Positions 35,000-47,170 of a DNA stretch of 64,000 nt are shown in pieces. Within the stretch, counting starts at the first letter, position 1. Every line of letters starts with the position of its first letter. The translations under genes were made by a program, and so were the position numbers. The DNA lies in contig CM057826.1 of the NCBI GenBank assembly GCA_030068075.1, positions 74,497,312 through 74,561,311 on the forward strand, given 5' to 3'. Source of the stretch: Paguma larvata (taxonomy: Eukaryota; Chordata; Mammalia; Carnivora; Viverridae). Under the pieces are notes generated by a model. It did not search any database, was not told the DNA's origin, and saw only the letters and a list, made by a program, of their open reading frames with translations.

Positions 35000-35630
35000 A
35001 TTTCAAAAAACAGAATAGCACAGAGAGTCCAGAAACCGAAAAAAATATATAACACATTGTTTAGACAAATGTATGAAAAAAGTTGAATCTCAACCCCTAC
35101 CTCACACATTTCACCAAAAGAAATTTAAAATGGATTATATCCCTGAATTTAAAATTAAAAAAAAATAAGGCATAGCATAGGGGAAAATTTTCAAGATGTT
35201 GGAAAAGGCAAATATTTTTTTTAAAGACAGTAAAAAATAAAGCACTGACCATAAAATTAAAAAGATAAAAATATATTCGACTTCTTCAAATTTAAAGCTT
35301 CTACTCATCAAAAAGCCCTTATTAAGAAATTGAGAAGGCAAATCACAGACTGAAAACCTTTCACAATACAAATATCTAACAAAGGATTATTATTCATAAT
35401 ATGCAATGAAATCTTACAAGTAAGTAAACAAACAACAAAGGAAACAACCAACTTAAAAAACGAAAAAGAAGAGCTAATTCAAACAATTCACTTGAGAAAA
35501 TAGAAATGGCCAATAAATACACAAAACAGTACCAAGAATATTACTCATAAGGGAAATTTTAATGGAAATCTGAATGTGCTACATTCCATACCCATTTGGC
35601 TAAAATGGAAAAGAATGACAGTTAAAAGCA
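35000..35630 (+). mobile_element. Old L1 relic, ORF2 C-terminal region
   Basis: Collinear with old L1 ORF2: CAACCCCTACCTCACACATT, AAATGGATTATATCCCTGAA, AAGCACTGACCATAAAATT, CGACTTCTTCAAATTTAAAG, CTCATCAAAAAGCCCTTATT, AAGGCAAATCACAGACTGAA, ATGGCCAATAAATACACAAA. Stops and indels break every frame. It stops abruptly near 35630 without a 3' UTR. Confidence 0.85.
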
Positions 35631-35898
35631 TTAAACCCAACCACCTCTTCTTTGTTCCTGTCCAGGACAATAGGATTGCTTTTGTTTCATATAAAAAAAC
35701 ATATTTGATTGCTGATAATCCAATTCAAAAGCAATTGAATGCTATAAAAGAATAGTTACACGTTAAGATATTTTAATAGTATATTATCTATATATATGTG
35801 ATGAATGAGATTTTTAAAGTGAGAGTAATGTGACCATTTGAATTGCAGTTTTACTCTAATTTCATCTAGCTTCATTCTCAGATAAAGATGTCAGATGG

Positions 35899-36125
35899 AC
35901 GGGCGCCTGGGTGGCTCAGTTAAGTGTCTGACTTCAGCTCAGGTCATGATCTCACAGTATGTGAGTTTGAGGGGGGTGGGGTGCTCTGTTGAGCTCTGTG
36001 CTGACAGCTCAGAGCATGGAGCCTGCTTTGGATTCTGTGTCTTGTTCCCTCTCTGCCCCTCTCCCGCTTGTGCTTTCTCTCTCTCTGTCTCTCAAAAATA
36101 AATAAACATTTAAAAATTAAAAAAA
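35899..36125 (+). mobile_element. CAN-SINE with target duplication
   Basis: ACGGGCGCCTGGGTGGCTCA head, GTCTGACTTCAGCTCAGGTC, a G-rich insertion (GAGGGGGGTGGGGTGCTC) in place of the B box, CT block, AAAAATAAATAAACATTTAA. Duplication AAAGATGTCAGATGG (35884-35898) and AAAGATGTCGGATTG (36126-36140). Confidence 0.94.
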
Positions 36126-36140
36126 AAAGATGTCGGATTG

Positions 36141-38692
36141 AGATCTCATAATCAAGAAAATGCAGATCCCAGTTAGCAGGTTAAAAAGAGGGTATTGACT
36201 CAGCAAAGCAGCAGGAGGCAAATCTAAAGACAAGAATCTAGTGAATCAATGATTGCCAGAAAATCTCCCAGAAATCATTTCCTTCGGACAAGTTTGCATC
36301 TACCAAGATAAGTTTCTCTCTTGGGAAGTAACGTCTCCTCTCCTCCCATCCCTCTCCATCTCGCAGCCAACCTCAGAGCATGAAACCGATCTAATGCTCA
36401 GGAATAAAGTGCACACATAGCTACCATGTATTTACTGAAAGTGGAATGGACTTGGGAAGTTAAAAGACTACTTATTCTTTTCTCATTCTTATTTCTTCTT
36501 TCAAATACTCCTAACTAGGTTCCCAACTCAGGAAAAGAAGTGTGGAAAACATATACTATTGAATGAAAATCCCAGTCAACTTCAGTAATTTATATCACTC
36601 TCTGTTACACCCCCCACAATACTTAAAAGCATCCGCTATGCAGAAAAATCTCTAGTGGAGTGTTCATGTGCAAAGGCTTCCAAAAGTTCAAAAAGAAGAT
36701 GTGTGAATTATTAAGGTAGCAATTGCAGCACATAAAGATCTATAGATACTAACAACTTGTAGTTTATCTAAAAGCATATAACAACAAGATACCTGTATTG
36801 AAAGCTGGAGGCAAAATCAGTCCTCGGGAAATTCCTCTGATATGGTTTGTGGAAACTTTAGTATTTCCTAAATTAATACATTTATTTTTAAGGAATTTAA
36901 TTTTTTTAAGATTTTTAAAAATGGGAAAAGGCACAGAATCAAACAAACTTACATATGTCTGAGTTTAGGAGGTGAAGCATGATGAACAGTAACATGAAAG
37001 AATGATCATAATTTGATGTGGTTAAATTTTATTACTTTTGCATATTTATAAAAATCATATGACTACATCTTTTAAGACTGCTATGCAAGTGAGGAAACTT
37101 GGTGAAAAACTGACAGTAAACCTCCTTCCATGAGGAGATAATGTTACCTTCTTGCCACTTCCTTTTGTTGAATACTTAATATTATGTCAGTTCTTGCTTC
37201 AAGCAAAAAACCTTCTTGAAAGATATAGAAGAATACACAGCACATGTAGTTGCTGAAGGCATTTATTCATCTTCTAAAAATAAGTCAAAAGGGACTTGCA
37301 CAAATATATTTCATGCTAAGATAAGAGGAAAATATATTTAAAACTTGGCAAATAAATAAAGGATACTGTAAGTTGGGTCTTTATTTTCATTATGAATTAA
37401 CCAAAACAACATATGTTAATGATGAGTAAACAACAGATTGCACTACACTTCAAGAAGTGAAATTTTTCTGAGAAACTGAAATCCTGTGTCTCTTAATTGC
37501 CACCAATAATTATGCTTGAGGTAAACCTTATAAGCTGTGATATTAACATTGAATAAATATGTAGCTCTCATTTATTTGGAAGTGGTTGAAAACATCCTTT
37601 TTAGAATCAGGTATGCGTTTACTGCCTCTAAATATCTCTTTCTCATATAAAGGTTAGATGGCTATTCTCTATTTTAGCAGTACTAAATATACTCCTTTAA
37701 AAAAATACCTATTTCTATGTATTTGGTTCATCGAGGCAAAAGATACTCCTGTACTGGTCACTGTCATTAATATGAAAAATTAATGGGTGTACATTTAAAT
37801 TGTTAACATATATTACACATTAAAAAATGGCAAGCATGAGCAAAATGATTTTATATATGTTATTTATCATTTAATATCTTAAGACTATGGTACAATAGCG
37901 TGTTTACTGATGGACAACATATTGCCTATTCTTTTGGATAACGAGAAAATCTAACGAATATACATAGATGTAGGTCCTCAGTAGATGAGTTCTGAGCTCT
38001 CTTTTAGGTCTGTTTCTCTACAGTAAAGAGGTCAAGGAAGCTTCACTGCTCACCAAAAAGGTATGCTTCTCTTTTTATAGTTTAGAATTGTCACCGGGCA
38101 GTATTCACCAGCTAGGAACTGTATGTTGTAGCCCTACTTACGTGTGGATGTGGCTATATGAATAATTATCTAAAGAGGATGTGATCACAAGTGAAATATG
38201 TAATTTCTAGAAAAAAAAGTGGTTAAAAAGTGGAAATATTTCTCTTTACCTCTTTTCTCCCAAATGACAGCTGGATTCAGAGGAATCCAAAGCCTTAATA
38301 AAGATTCAAAGTTGAAGATACTGTGTCCTTATATCATCAACTGGAACAAAGCCACTAATGAAACACAACACGTGCATTGGAGTATTAGCAGAAAGAGAGT
38401 TTTTAAAATTCTAAGTCACTGAGAAACAATGTTTAATTTGTGATAGCAGCTAGAATTACTCAAACGAAGATGACGTTAGTTAACTGGGATTACATAAATT
38501 CTAAAGTCTTTTTCTCATTCAAAAAGATATTGGTTCTTAACGAAACCAACTTAATAGCATATCCTTATGATAAACTATTTTCAGTGATCTAATTATATAA
38601 CCATTTGGCAGAGAAGTTTATTTTCTAAAAAGCCTTCTATTGAGGTATACTTATGTGATATACTCATGATTCAAAGGACCCAATTTTTTTTC
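36141..38692. other. Unique AT-rich sequence, no gene seen
   Basis: About 2.5 kb without a recognisable repeat. Frames at 36764-36946 (minus) and 38219-38422 (plus) are unrecognised. Confidence 0.45.
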
Positions 38693-38708
38693 AGAAATTA
38701 TTTGCCTT

Positions 38709-38927
38709 GGGACACCTGAGCAGCTCAGTTGTTTAAACATCCAACTCTTGATTTCAGCTCAGGTCACAATCTCACAGGTTGTGAGATCGAGCCCCACATG
38801 AGGCTCTGTGCTGAAAGCATGGAGCTTGCTTGGGATTCTCTCTCTCCTTCTCCCTTTCTCTCTGCCCCTCCCCTTCTCATACTCTCTCTCTCTCTCTCTC
38901 TCTTTCAAAATAAATAAACATTAAAAA
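38709..38927 (+). mobile_element. CAN-SINE, older subfamily, perfect target duplication
   Basis: GGGACACCTGAGCAGCTCAG head, CCAACTCTTGATTTCAGCTC, then GTGAGATCGAGCCCCAC B box, (CT)n and AATAAATAAACATT. AGAAATTATTTGCCTT is identical at 38693-38708 and 38928-38943, although the element body is clearly diverged. Confidence 0.94.
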
Positions 38928-39034
38928 AGAAATTATTTGCCTTTTAATCATCTATCAGAGAAAATTCTACTTATTTGCATAATAACTGATGTGTATGTAT
39001 TCTAGGGCCAATGGCAAGCATTTTAAAAACATTC

Positions 39035-39175
39035 TTACCACATATGTAAAGCAATATAATTAATAGGCACTTATTCTACCCCTATTTTGCTGATGGATGA
39101 ACTAAAGCTCAGAGTTTAAGAAGGTAGCTCAAGGATACTCCTAGGAAGAAATAAAGCTGAGTACATGTCCAGATC
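39035..39175 (-). repeat. MIR relic
   Basis: ACCCCTATTTTGCTGATGGA, GAACTAAAGCTCAGAGTTTA and AAGGTAGCTCAAGGATACTC follow the reverse complement of MIR (CCCATTTTACAGATGAGG, AACTGAGGCACAGAGAGG). Confidence 0.6.
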
Positions 39176-39194
39176 TATATTATTTCCTGTATTA

Positions 39195-39680
39195 TTTTTT
39201 CATTGCTATTGTAATAAATTGCTATAAATTTAGTGGCCTGACACAATGCAAATTTATGTTATAGTTCTGTAAGTTAGAAGTCCTCCATGGGTCTCGTAGG
39301 ACTAGAAGCATTTTATTGGCAGTGCTGTGTTACTTTCTAGGGGAGAAATGGTTTGCCTGCCTTTTTCAGCTTATACAGGTTGCCCATATTGCTTGACCCA
39401 TGGCCACCTTCCTCCATCTTCAAAGCCAACATTGCATTTCTAACTTTTCCTCCAGCGTCACATCTCCCTCTGACTCCACTATTTTGCCTTTGTCTTTGGT
39501 TTTCGAGAACCTTCCAATGGCAATCTCCCCAGTTTAGTGTCTAGCGATTAGCAGCCTTTCATTCTATCTGCAATCTTAAATCCCCTTTTGCCAGGTAATT
39601 TAACATACTCCTAGGTTCCTGGGATTCAGATGTGGACATCTAGGGATGGAGATGGGGCATTATTCTGTTTACTGCACTTC
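39195..39680 (-). mobile_element. MLT1-type LTR relic (ERVL-MaLR)
   Basis: Opposite orientation to the LTR at the left end of the window. Plus-strand landmarks: TTGCTATTGTAATAAATTGC, AATGCAAATTTATGTTATAG, GTTCTGTAAGTTAGAAGTCC, CACCTTCCTCCATCTTCAAA, CCCCTTTTGCCAGGTAATTT, AGGTTCCTGGGATTCAGATG, GGACATCTAGGGATGGAG, ending GTTTACTGCAC. Only the LTR is present. Confidence 0.7.
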
Positions 39681-40590
39681 GAAAACCATGCTCTTAACCA
39701 TTATACAGTGTTCTTCATGACCTAGACCACCTGTGTAATGCTGACACTTATGAAATGATCTAAAGAAATTTTCAAGATAAGACGCTAGAAACTAAAATAG
39801 TCATTTCTTGATTGTAAGTTATCTTCAGCTAGTTTTCAGCCATCATCTACATACTTTTTCTGTTGGAAAACTTATTTCACCAACCAAACATTGTTTTTTC
39901 TTCTCATGAGTCTAAAAATAAGAGGAAGGAAAGATGCTTATATAGTCATCCACAGCAGGTAGATTACAGTGCAATTTTCAGCATCAATAAAGTGTTATTT
40001 CTAAGGGAAGAATCATTAGGGCTTCATTTTTCTCATGTTCATTTCTAGAGTATTTATGTAGGCACTCTGCTACCAGGCAGTTCAAGTAAATTTAAACATA
40101 ACCAGTAGGCAGACCTGTATAAATAAAAATAGAAAAGTTCATAGATAGGAAGATGTGCACAAAGCGAATATAAGTTTATGACACTGCCATGCAAGAGTAA
40201 AGGGATGGGATTCGTGGAAACATAGTGTGCTATCAAAAAAGAATCAAGATGTCTTAACAAAAGAAACTATAATATAAGTAGCTCTGCTTTAACTTTACAT
40301 TAGCTATACATGTAAAAAGATTTCAGGTTTTAAGAAACACTGTCAAATGAAGCATAATAGAAGACTGAGAGCTGAACATTCAGACATCATTCAGCCAGTT
40401 CAAATTCCTAAGTATTATGTATATGTTTATTGCATGCTCAATGACAGCTGTCCATAAAGTTAAGTATTACATGGATATGTTGAATTGAGGGAGGAGCAAT
40501 AATTGCCAAGTAAGACCACACCTAAACTTGGAACTAGTTCTCTCGTGGTGTGGTACAGGGAACCTGGGATACATAAAAGCACACTTACAT
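39681..40590. other. Unique sequence, nothing recognised
   Basis: No gene or confident repeat. Frames 39863-40048 (plus) and 40054-40260 (minus) are unrecognised. Confidence 0.45.
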
Positions 40591-40592
40591 TA

Positions 40593-40660
40593 ACTAGCTA
40601 GATGACCTTGAATCACCACCCAACTTCTCTGCCCTTCATTACCTACGTGTCAATGTAGGT
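40593..40660 (+). repeat. MIR core fragment
   Basis: AACTAGCTAGATGACCTTGA, then ATCACCACCCAACTTCTCTG matches the MIR core (ACTAGCTGTGTGACCTTGGG, CAAGTTACTTAACCTCTCTG). Confidence 0.65.
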
Positions 40661-40668
40661 TTGGACTT

Positions 40669-40851
40669 CAGTGGTTTTCAAACGTTAGCATGCCTCCAAA
40701 TGACTAAAAGAGCTTGTGAGAAACTGGATTGCTGTTCCCCGGTCCCAGAATTTCTAACTGAGTTCTGGAGTGGGACTCAAAAGTTCGTATGTCGAGCCAC
40801 TTTCAGGTGACGCTGATCCTGTAAATCCAGGGCCTACTCTGAGAATCATGA
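40669..40851 (+). mobile_element. MER5A-like hAT-Charlie MITE
   Basis: CAGTGGTTTTCAAACGTTAG start, GAAACTGGATTGCTGTTCCC, GAGTTCTGGAGTGGGACTCA, TTTCAGGTGACGCTGATCC and end CTCTGAGAATCATGAG match MER5A from one terminal inverted repeat to the other. Ancient non-autonomous DNA transposon. Confidence 0.85.
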
Positions 40852-40859
40852 GAATAAAT

Positions 40860-43800
40860 TAACAACACTTCTTTTAGTAACAGGTAAAGTGTACGTGCAT
40901 TATCCTCCCCACTCATTCTTTCCCTTCTTTGCTCTTCTAAGTGATTCTTGTGGTCTTTTACCCCTGCTAAGAATTTGTGGATTATGTGATCATTTCAACT
41001 CAGTAACTCTTTAAATTTATGTCAATTATATGTAAAAAAATATGTTAGGAGTAAAGGAAGAGGGATTCAGTTTGCACTGGGCTGTTACTGTTGTCTTAAC
41101 ACCAGTGTCTTTGTTACTGGCGATAGATGCTATGGAACGTAGAAAAAAAATAAGAATTACAAGGATCCTGGTGTGAAAAAAGTTTAATAATATGTGATGA
41201 AAGGCCATAAGAAGAACAAATGTAAGGTTGATGGAAAAAGAAGAGAAGAAATCAGATCTTGGAGTAACTGACACATGCAGTTTATTGTATTTAAAAAGTA
41301 ACTTGTGTGACGAGAAAGGGTTATTTGCTAAACTCCGGAAGTTCCAAATTGAAACCATCGAACTGAAGTTCCACACCCAAATGAATTGAGCTGAATATAC
41401 AGAGCATCTTAGAAACAACTAAATTGCACTACATAAATGACAATAATCATCAAGATAAGAACACGGCAAATGACACACGCAGTTAGAATCTCCATAAAGC
41501 CTCATCCTGATTTCAGAAGATGTGGTCTCTATGGCAGCTCCTTGACAATGGTGCATCTGCAATGCATTACCCGTGCGAGGTGAGAATTACCATGGAGTAC
41601 AGAATGGTCTGCCGTCATTAGACTTTGTGATTGCCTTACAGTCTATGAAGCATCTAGTGTTAGAAAGAGAGCTAAAAAGCTGCTACAGCCCATAAGGGTG
41701 AGAGATACCAAAACATGTTTCCAATTCATGAGCCAAGTACTGAAAAAAAACTATTTTATTTCTTTCGATGGCAAAATTCTTGGTTTTTATTCTACGCAAC
41801 CAAAAAGGAAATAATGACAGTGTTTTAAACAAGATGAACGCCATGTGATAATGCAGCCCTAATGAATCTTACAAAGTAAGACTTTTGTAGAATTCTCAGG
41901 ATCGCCATGGCAGCTTCTCATTAATGCCTTTCTATGGTTGCCAAGTAATTCTAGTAACAGAATGCCTTGCTGAAGAAGCAGGCCAAAGCAAATGAAAGCA
42001 TGTGAACTTCTTCACTCTTAAATGGCCAGTTTGAAAACATTTATTTGGGTAGGCCCTGGGAAGAAAGGAGTGTGCTGCATAGATCAGGCAATTTGTCAGG
42101 TTCTTAAATTCCACTGCACCTCTATACAGTTTCCCCTGACCATAGTTGCATCCGTGTCTATAAAAGTTATGAGAAAAACAAAGAGCTTCTCAAATTTAGA
42201 ATTGTCTGTAATAAAAGAGGATTAAAAAAGGCAAAACAAACGAATAGAAAAACAACAACAAAAAAAAACAAAACTGCTTATCAACTGGTAATCAACTAAA
42301 TATACTCTTTCTAACCTGTAAGCTGTGTAAATCAAGTGATACAAATTCACCAAAATGGTGTATTTTTTTCTAATTGTCTACAATTGTCTAACAATCATTT
42401 AATATGTAAACAACGAATGTAACACTTAAAATAATCTGATGGGAATCACTTGGAGTTAAATGATTAAAAGTAAACACCCAAGGGCTTACCTTAAATCATT
42501 AGTACAACAGTCTCATTTATGTTCTTCGGATAATCTCCTAACAACTCTTTGTGAGTGGAGCATACCATGAAAGTTGACTTAAATCCTCCTGTGATAGAGA
42601 AAGAAGATCTAATGTGCCTAGCAAAATTTGTTATCAGATAGGAATGTAATATTAATACTTAATTTTCAATAGTTAGCTTCTTTTTGGATTCCTTTTACTA
42701 TCTATCTCCCTTGTTTCTAGAAGTTAGCAAGGGTCAGACCATGCACAGAAAAAAATATGTACTCATGTTTTCCACTCTGCTCATCTTATTGATGTCTATA
42801 AGCTACTTGCAAGTGACATTTTTCTATGTGCCTGACCTTGTCGTTGCTGTCCTCCGGGAAAGTGCTTCTTTGCCACCAGAGTTTACCCCTACACTGTACT
42901 GCATACACCTGAATGCACATCTTAGACATAATAGATTTGCATATTTACTATGGCAGTTTTCCAGCAGATCACAATAAACTGTCTTATTCTCAGAAAACCA
43001 GGATACTATTATCATTTTCAGACAGAAAGAATTATAGTATACTTTGGAAATGGAGCTTTGTTTCATTTAATAAGTTACTATAGAAGTTAAAAGTAGCTCT
43101 TATATCTTCTCTAGGATGTTCTTCAAGTTGAAAAACCCTTGATTGCTAATCAAATCTTTTGTATCACTGCTGAGACGACACTGTCCTCCTGAAAAAGGGT
43201 GAAATCTGTCAGTTTTTTGAAAGCTGTGTCACCTGGCCTAACTTCTGCATCTTGAGTTTTACAGGCTCGTGCATACACCGTGGCCTTTCAGCTGTGGTTA
43301 ATCTCACTTTCTGTAGAAAATAGGCATTGTCTTTGAGGCTTGGTGGCAGGAAAGATCAATGGATCTCTGTCTCCCCATGCCACACCGAAGGACTCATACA
43401 CACAGAAGTTGTTCTCAGTATCTCTCATCCACTATCACCGTGCATATCCATTCACAGAGCTTTTAAAGGGCCTGAATCCCAGTTTAGGCTGAACTGGTCA
43501 TCAACTTGCTAGCTTAATTTCTTTTAGTTCTTTCCTTACTGAACTCAATTATACTTTGTCTTAGTATGAAGATCTCATTTGCAGTCATTATTTTTCAATT
43601 TATCCTCACTTCTTGCTCAGGATCATTGTATTAAGACTAATATTTTACAGAGTCAAATATTCATTTCTAATAGAGCATTCCTTAAAATAAAAATCAAAGA
43701 TTTGGCAATAATATTTTTCTCTTTTTGGAGCAGTAAGGAGAAGGAGAAGCAATGTCTCTAGAAGACAAATCCAAGGAAAACACAACTGATTGTCTTATGG

Positions 43801-45200
43801 AAAAGGAAATTCACTGGTATGAAACAAGAAAAAAAAAGGAAAAACAACAATGAAAAAAACTATTTATGTACTTTTAAGCAGTTTAACAAGGGTAAGGTGA
43901 GTTCTGAACACAAAGATAAAGCAGAATGGATTCCTTCAAATTTGAACTGGAGTATTAAGGAAATTTAACATCATATCAATAATCTGGCCAACTGACTACA
44001 GAAAATCACCAAGAGAACAACAGCAAATATTAAAAATTTGGTTTGCCTGCTCTAATATAAAGTAAAATAATTCAAAGTATTATATGAGAGTTTTGTATCG
44101 TTATTCCCAGTTCACGTATATCCCCAAATTATAGTTATAACTATGTATGTAATTATTATTATACATAAAAACATAAAATTAGTATCAGTGGCTTAGTTTT
44201 AACAGTTATAGAAATAGAAGATCTTTTAATATATTAGAACAATATTATGCAGAGTATTTGGTGCAATAAATTCTTATAGAGCACTTATGATTTCATGATT
44301 TTCTTTTAATAAAATCTAAGCAGGTTTCCAGCTATTAAGGATATGTCAATAAGCTTTGAGATACATTTTTATCAGATTATTTAAAAAAACTAGATAACAT
44401 ATAATTCATAAGACACCCAACTCAGCCTGTTTAAAGATCACTAGGTTAAATTCACAAATATAATTTCTGATGGATATGTGCAGTACTGGGTATGTGAAAG
44501 GCTTAACGGAGAAAAACTGCATCCATAGGGAAAGAAGTAATCAAAAGGATTTTATTTTTAAAATGTCATTTAAAGGGCCTTCAATCTCTCCAAATCTTGG
44601 TATGAAATTCGATGGGAAAGTAGTTCATACTACGATAATTCAAAAATCAGGAACCACTCAGATTGATAAATGAAAATGAAAGAAATCATTCAATAGAAAT
44701 TACTTTTTCAATTGAATTCAGAATGGGCAGCCTAGCAAGATTACAGAGGTTACCATTTAAAACAAGAAGCTTACAAGACCAGGTAGATAATGAGAAAGGA
44801 AATTAAGAAATCTGGGTAACCTCAGTCAGAGAAAGTTATATGCTGTCAAGAAAAACCCTAATTGTCACCTATGTGACACCAAAACACACCCACACCCAGC
44901 CACATACACTCGCCCCCACTCTTCCCCCCACATGTATACACATACATGCACACGGCTACAGTTTAAGACAATCCTATTTGCTGTCTTCTCATACACTTTT
45001 CTTCCCAAATAAATATATACTTACCCCTCTTTGTAATTAAAATGAATAACTAACCTAGAAACTTGTAAAATCTTTGGTGTTTTTGTAGATTATCCATGAT
45101 CTCATTTTTTTTAAAGGCAAAATTAAAAAGAATTATTTCTGTGATAAGACTTACATAGTTGAGTTTCTACTGCATAATAATAGTAACCATCTGAAAAAAA
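40860..45200. other. Long unique region, no gene called
   Basis: About 4.3 kb with almost no recognisable repeat. A (CA)-rich stretch lies at about 44878-44960 and A-rich runs at 42240-42272 and 43830-43850. The 130-codon minus-strand frame (41026-41418) and the 97-codon plus-strand frame (42684-42977) have no known domains. The second starts soon after TATCTCCCTTGTTTCTAG, which resembles a splice acceptor but lacks other support. Around 41430-42200 and 43130-43510 the sequence has ordinary base composition and might be conserved non-coding DNA. Confidence 0.4.
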
Positions 45201-45204
45201 TCTC

Positions 45205-45325
45205 TGCGTCGCTTTGGGAAGTTATTTTACTTCTCCAGTACTCATCCCTTATCAATAAAATGAGATATTATGTTTTTCTATCTGGAAGAGGTAACTGTGG
45301 ATTAATGCATTGTAGTTGATTGGAT
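45205..45325 (+). repeat. MIR relic
   Basis: GCTTTGGGAAGTTATTTTAC, TTCTCCAGTACTCATCCCTT and ATCAATAAAATGAGATATTA match MIR (CCTTGGGCAAGTTACTTAAC, CTCATCTGTAAAATGGG). Confidence 0.65.
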
Positions 45326-46234
45326 GTGCCAACGACTCTGGAGGAGAGCAGGTCTATGAAATATTTAGTGCGTGTTAGGCATCTGAGTTTTCATTTTTAA
45401 TAAAGTTGTTGACAAGAAACACCAATCAGGAAAACTATCATTCTATTGCCTGTTGTTTGTGCCTATTGTTTTATTTATTTATCTTTTGTGACAAATTGAG
45501 AAAATGCTTTAAAAATAAATCAAGCATGACTTAATTTCTAAATGTCTATTATTTTCGTCATTAAGGGTGACATTTTCAGTGATTTTTTTTCCATACGTCA
45601 TGGGAATTGTGAACTCTCTATTATGTATCGATCAAGGAATATATATTTCTGATAAAGTACAAATAGTGTGACGAAAATGACAAAACATGAGGACAATGGA
45701 GGTACATGTACGTTGTGGCAGAGCCTGTGCTCCGTGAGGGGCACCTGTCAGTATCCATGCTAGTTGACCAAAAGCAGTATTGCACTGATTGCTGCTATTT
45801 CTTTAAAGCACATGTCAGAAACTACCAGCACCTAAGCTGCACCCAGACAACACATCAGACTTATTTAGTGCATCCGAACTTTTTGTATTAGCTGCAAATA
45901 TTGAGCAATTTGAATATTTCTGATACCCTACTGCTTTTTTGATTTCATTCTTTTAGAAGAATAATGAGGAGGAGGAGAAAGAAAAGGACTCTAGTGTATT
46001 TGAAAAACATTAAATCTTTAAATGGGCAAGAATGGCCTAAGGCTAATTTATCAGTCACCATTTATCACGATGCTTTTATTATCTTTCTCTCACCCAATCA
46101 TCATCACTTACATTATCTGTCTACCCTCGTTGGCACTGGTGCCTATAACTCCCATATTAATATCATCATGTAGAAATTAATGGAAAGATTAATATAATAG
46201 AAAGCATAAAGCTAATTTTGATTAATTTACCTAG

Positions 46235-46325
46235 ATTTTATAATCTTCAGTTTCCTTGTCTTTAAAAGAGTGATACTATCAATCGCAAAAGGTATTGTGA
46301 AGATGAATTGGAAACACGTTTCTAC
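46235..46325 (+). repeat. MIR relic
   Basis: ATCTTCAGTTTCCTTGTCTT, TAAAAGAGTGATACTATCAA and GGTATTGTGAAGATGAATT match the MIR 3' half (CTCAGTTTCCTCATCTGTAA, GTTGTGAGGATTAA). Confidence 0.65.
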
Positions 46326-46485
46326 AAATAACAAAAAAACTTAAGAAATATTTACCACTAGTATTTCTGCCTAAGTTATAAGGATAACAAAGAAGTAAGT
46401 TGTTTGAATGACACTAGGAATATGTATCAGTCCATTAGCCTTTCAGATAAAACAAGCTAACTTTATATATCATAAAACAGCAAGT

Positions 46486-46705
46486 GGGGCACCTGGGTGG
46501 CTCAGTTGGTTAAGCGACCGACTTCAGCTCCGATCATGATCTCACGGTCTGTGAGTTCGAGCCCCGCGTGGGACTCTGTGCTGACGGCTCATCAGAGCCT
46601 GGAGCCTGCTTTGGATTCTGTGTCTCCCTCTCTCTCTGCCCTTCCCCTACTCATGCTCTGTCTCTATGTCTCTCAAAAATAAATAAATGTCAAAAAATTA
46701 AAAAA
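46486..46705 (+). mobile_element. CAN-SINE, best-preserved copy, perfect target duplication
   Basis: GGGGCACCTGGGTGGCTCAG, TTGGTTAAGCGACCGACTTC, GAGTTCGAGCCCCGCGTGGG (intact B box), a canonical CT block and AAAAATAAATAAATGTC. Several CpG sites still stand, unlike in the other copies, which suggests a younger insertion. AAAACAGCAAGT is identical at 46474-46485 and 46706-46717. Confidence 0.97.
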
Positions 46706-47049
46706 AAAACAGCAAGTTAAATAACATTCTGCATCAGCATTTTTATGTGAAATAAAAATTCTTAATGTAATATTATTTGGTGATCTCGCGAATAAAATAA
46801 AAATACCTGGATATACACATATTTAATTTTAATTATCAGGAAAGAAGTTTATTGTATCCAGTATTTCCTACAACTACAATAAGGTCTTTTCAAATCCTAA
46901 ATCTACCTCTTCTCTTTCTTCTTTCTATAGCAAATCTTTTAATATCAGAAATACAAACAGCAGCGTAACAGGTATAGCAAGCTTAATTTTGGCAAAGGTA
47001 TAGAAAACCATGGAATGGGACAGTCACTTTGAGATAATCTAGCAAAGTT

Positions 47050-47170
47050 TATCTGTCAAAACTGAGATTCAGAAAGGTAAGGTAATTGATCTGAGGTAAG
47101 CATAGGTTATTAATAAAAGATCAGAGAACTTAATCTGGAAATCCTAACTCCTAGTTCAGTCGTTTTGCAA
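47050..47170 (-). repeat. MIR relic
   Basis: TTATCTGTCAAAACTGAGAT, TCAGAAAGGTAAGGTAATTG and ATCTGGAAATCCTAACTCCT follow the reverse complement of MIR in order. Confidence 0.6.

Noticed and set aside
41026..41418. 130-codon minus-strand frame
   Set aside because: No start context, splice sites or recognisable domain, and the length is not exceptional for chance frames in 64 kb.
42684..42977. 97-codon frame after an acceptor-like TTTCTAG
   Set aside because: Only the acceptor-like word supports it; no donor, partner exon or known protein similarity.
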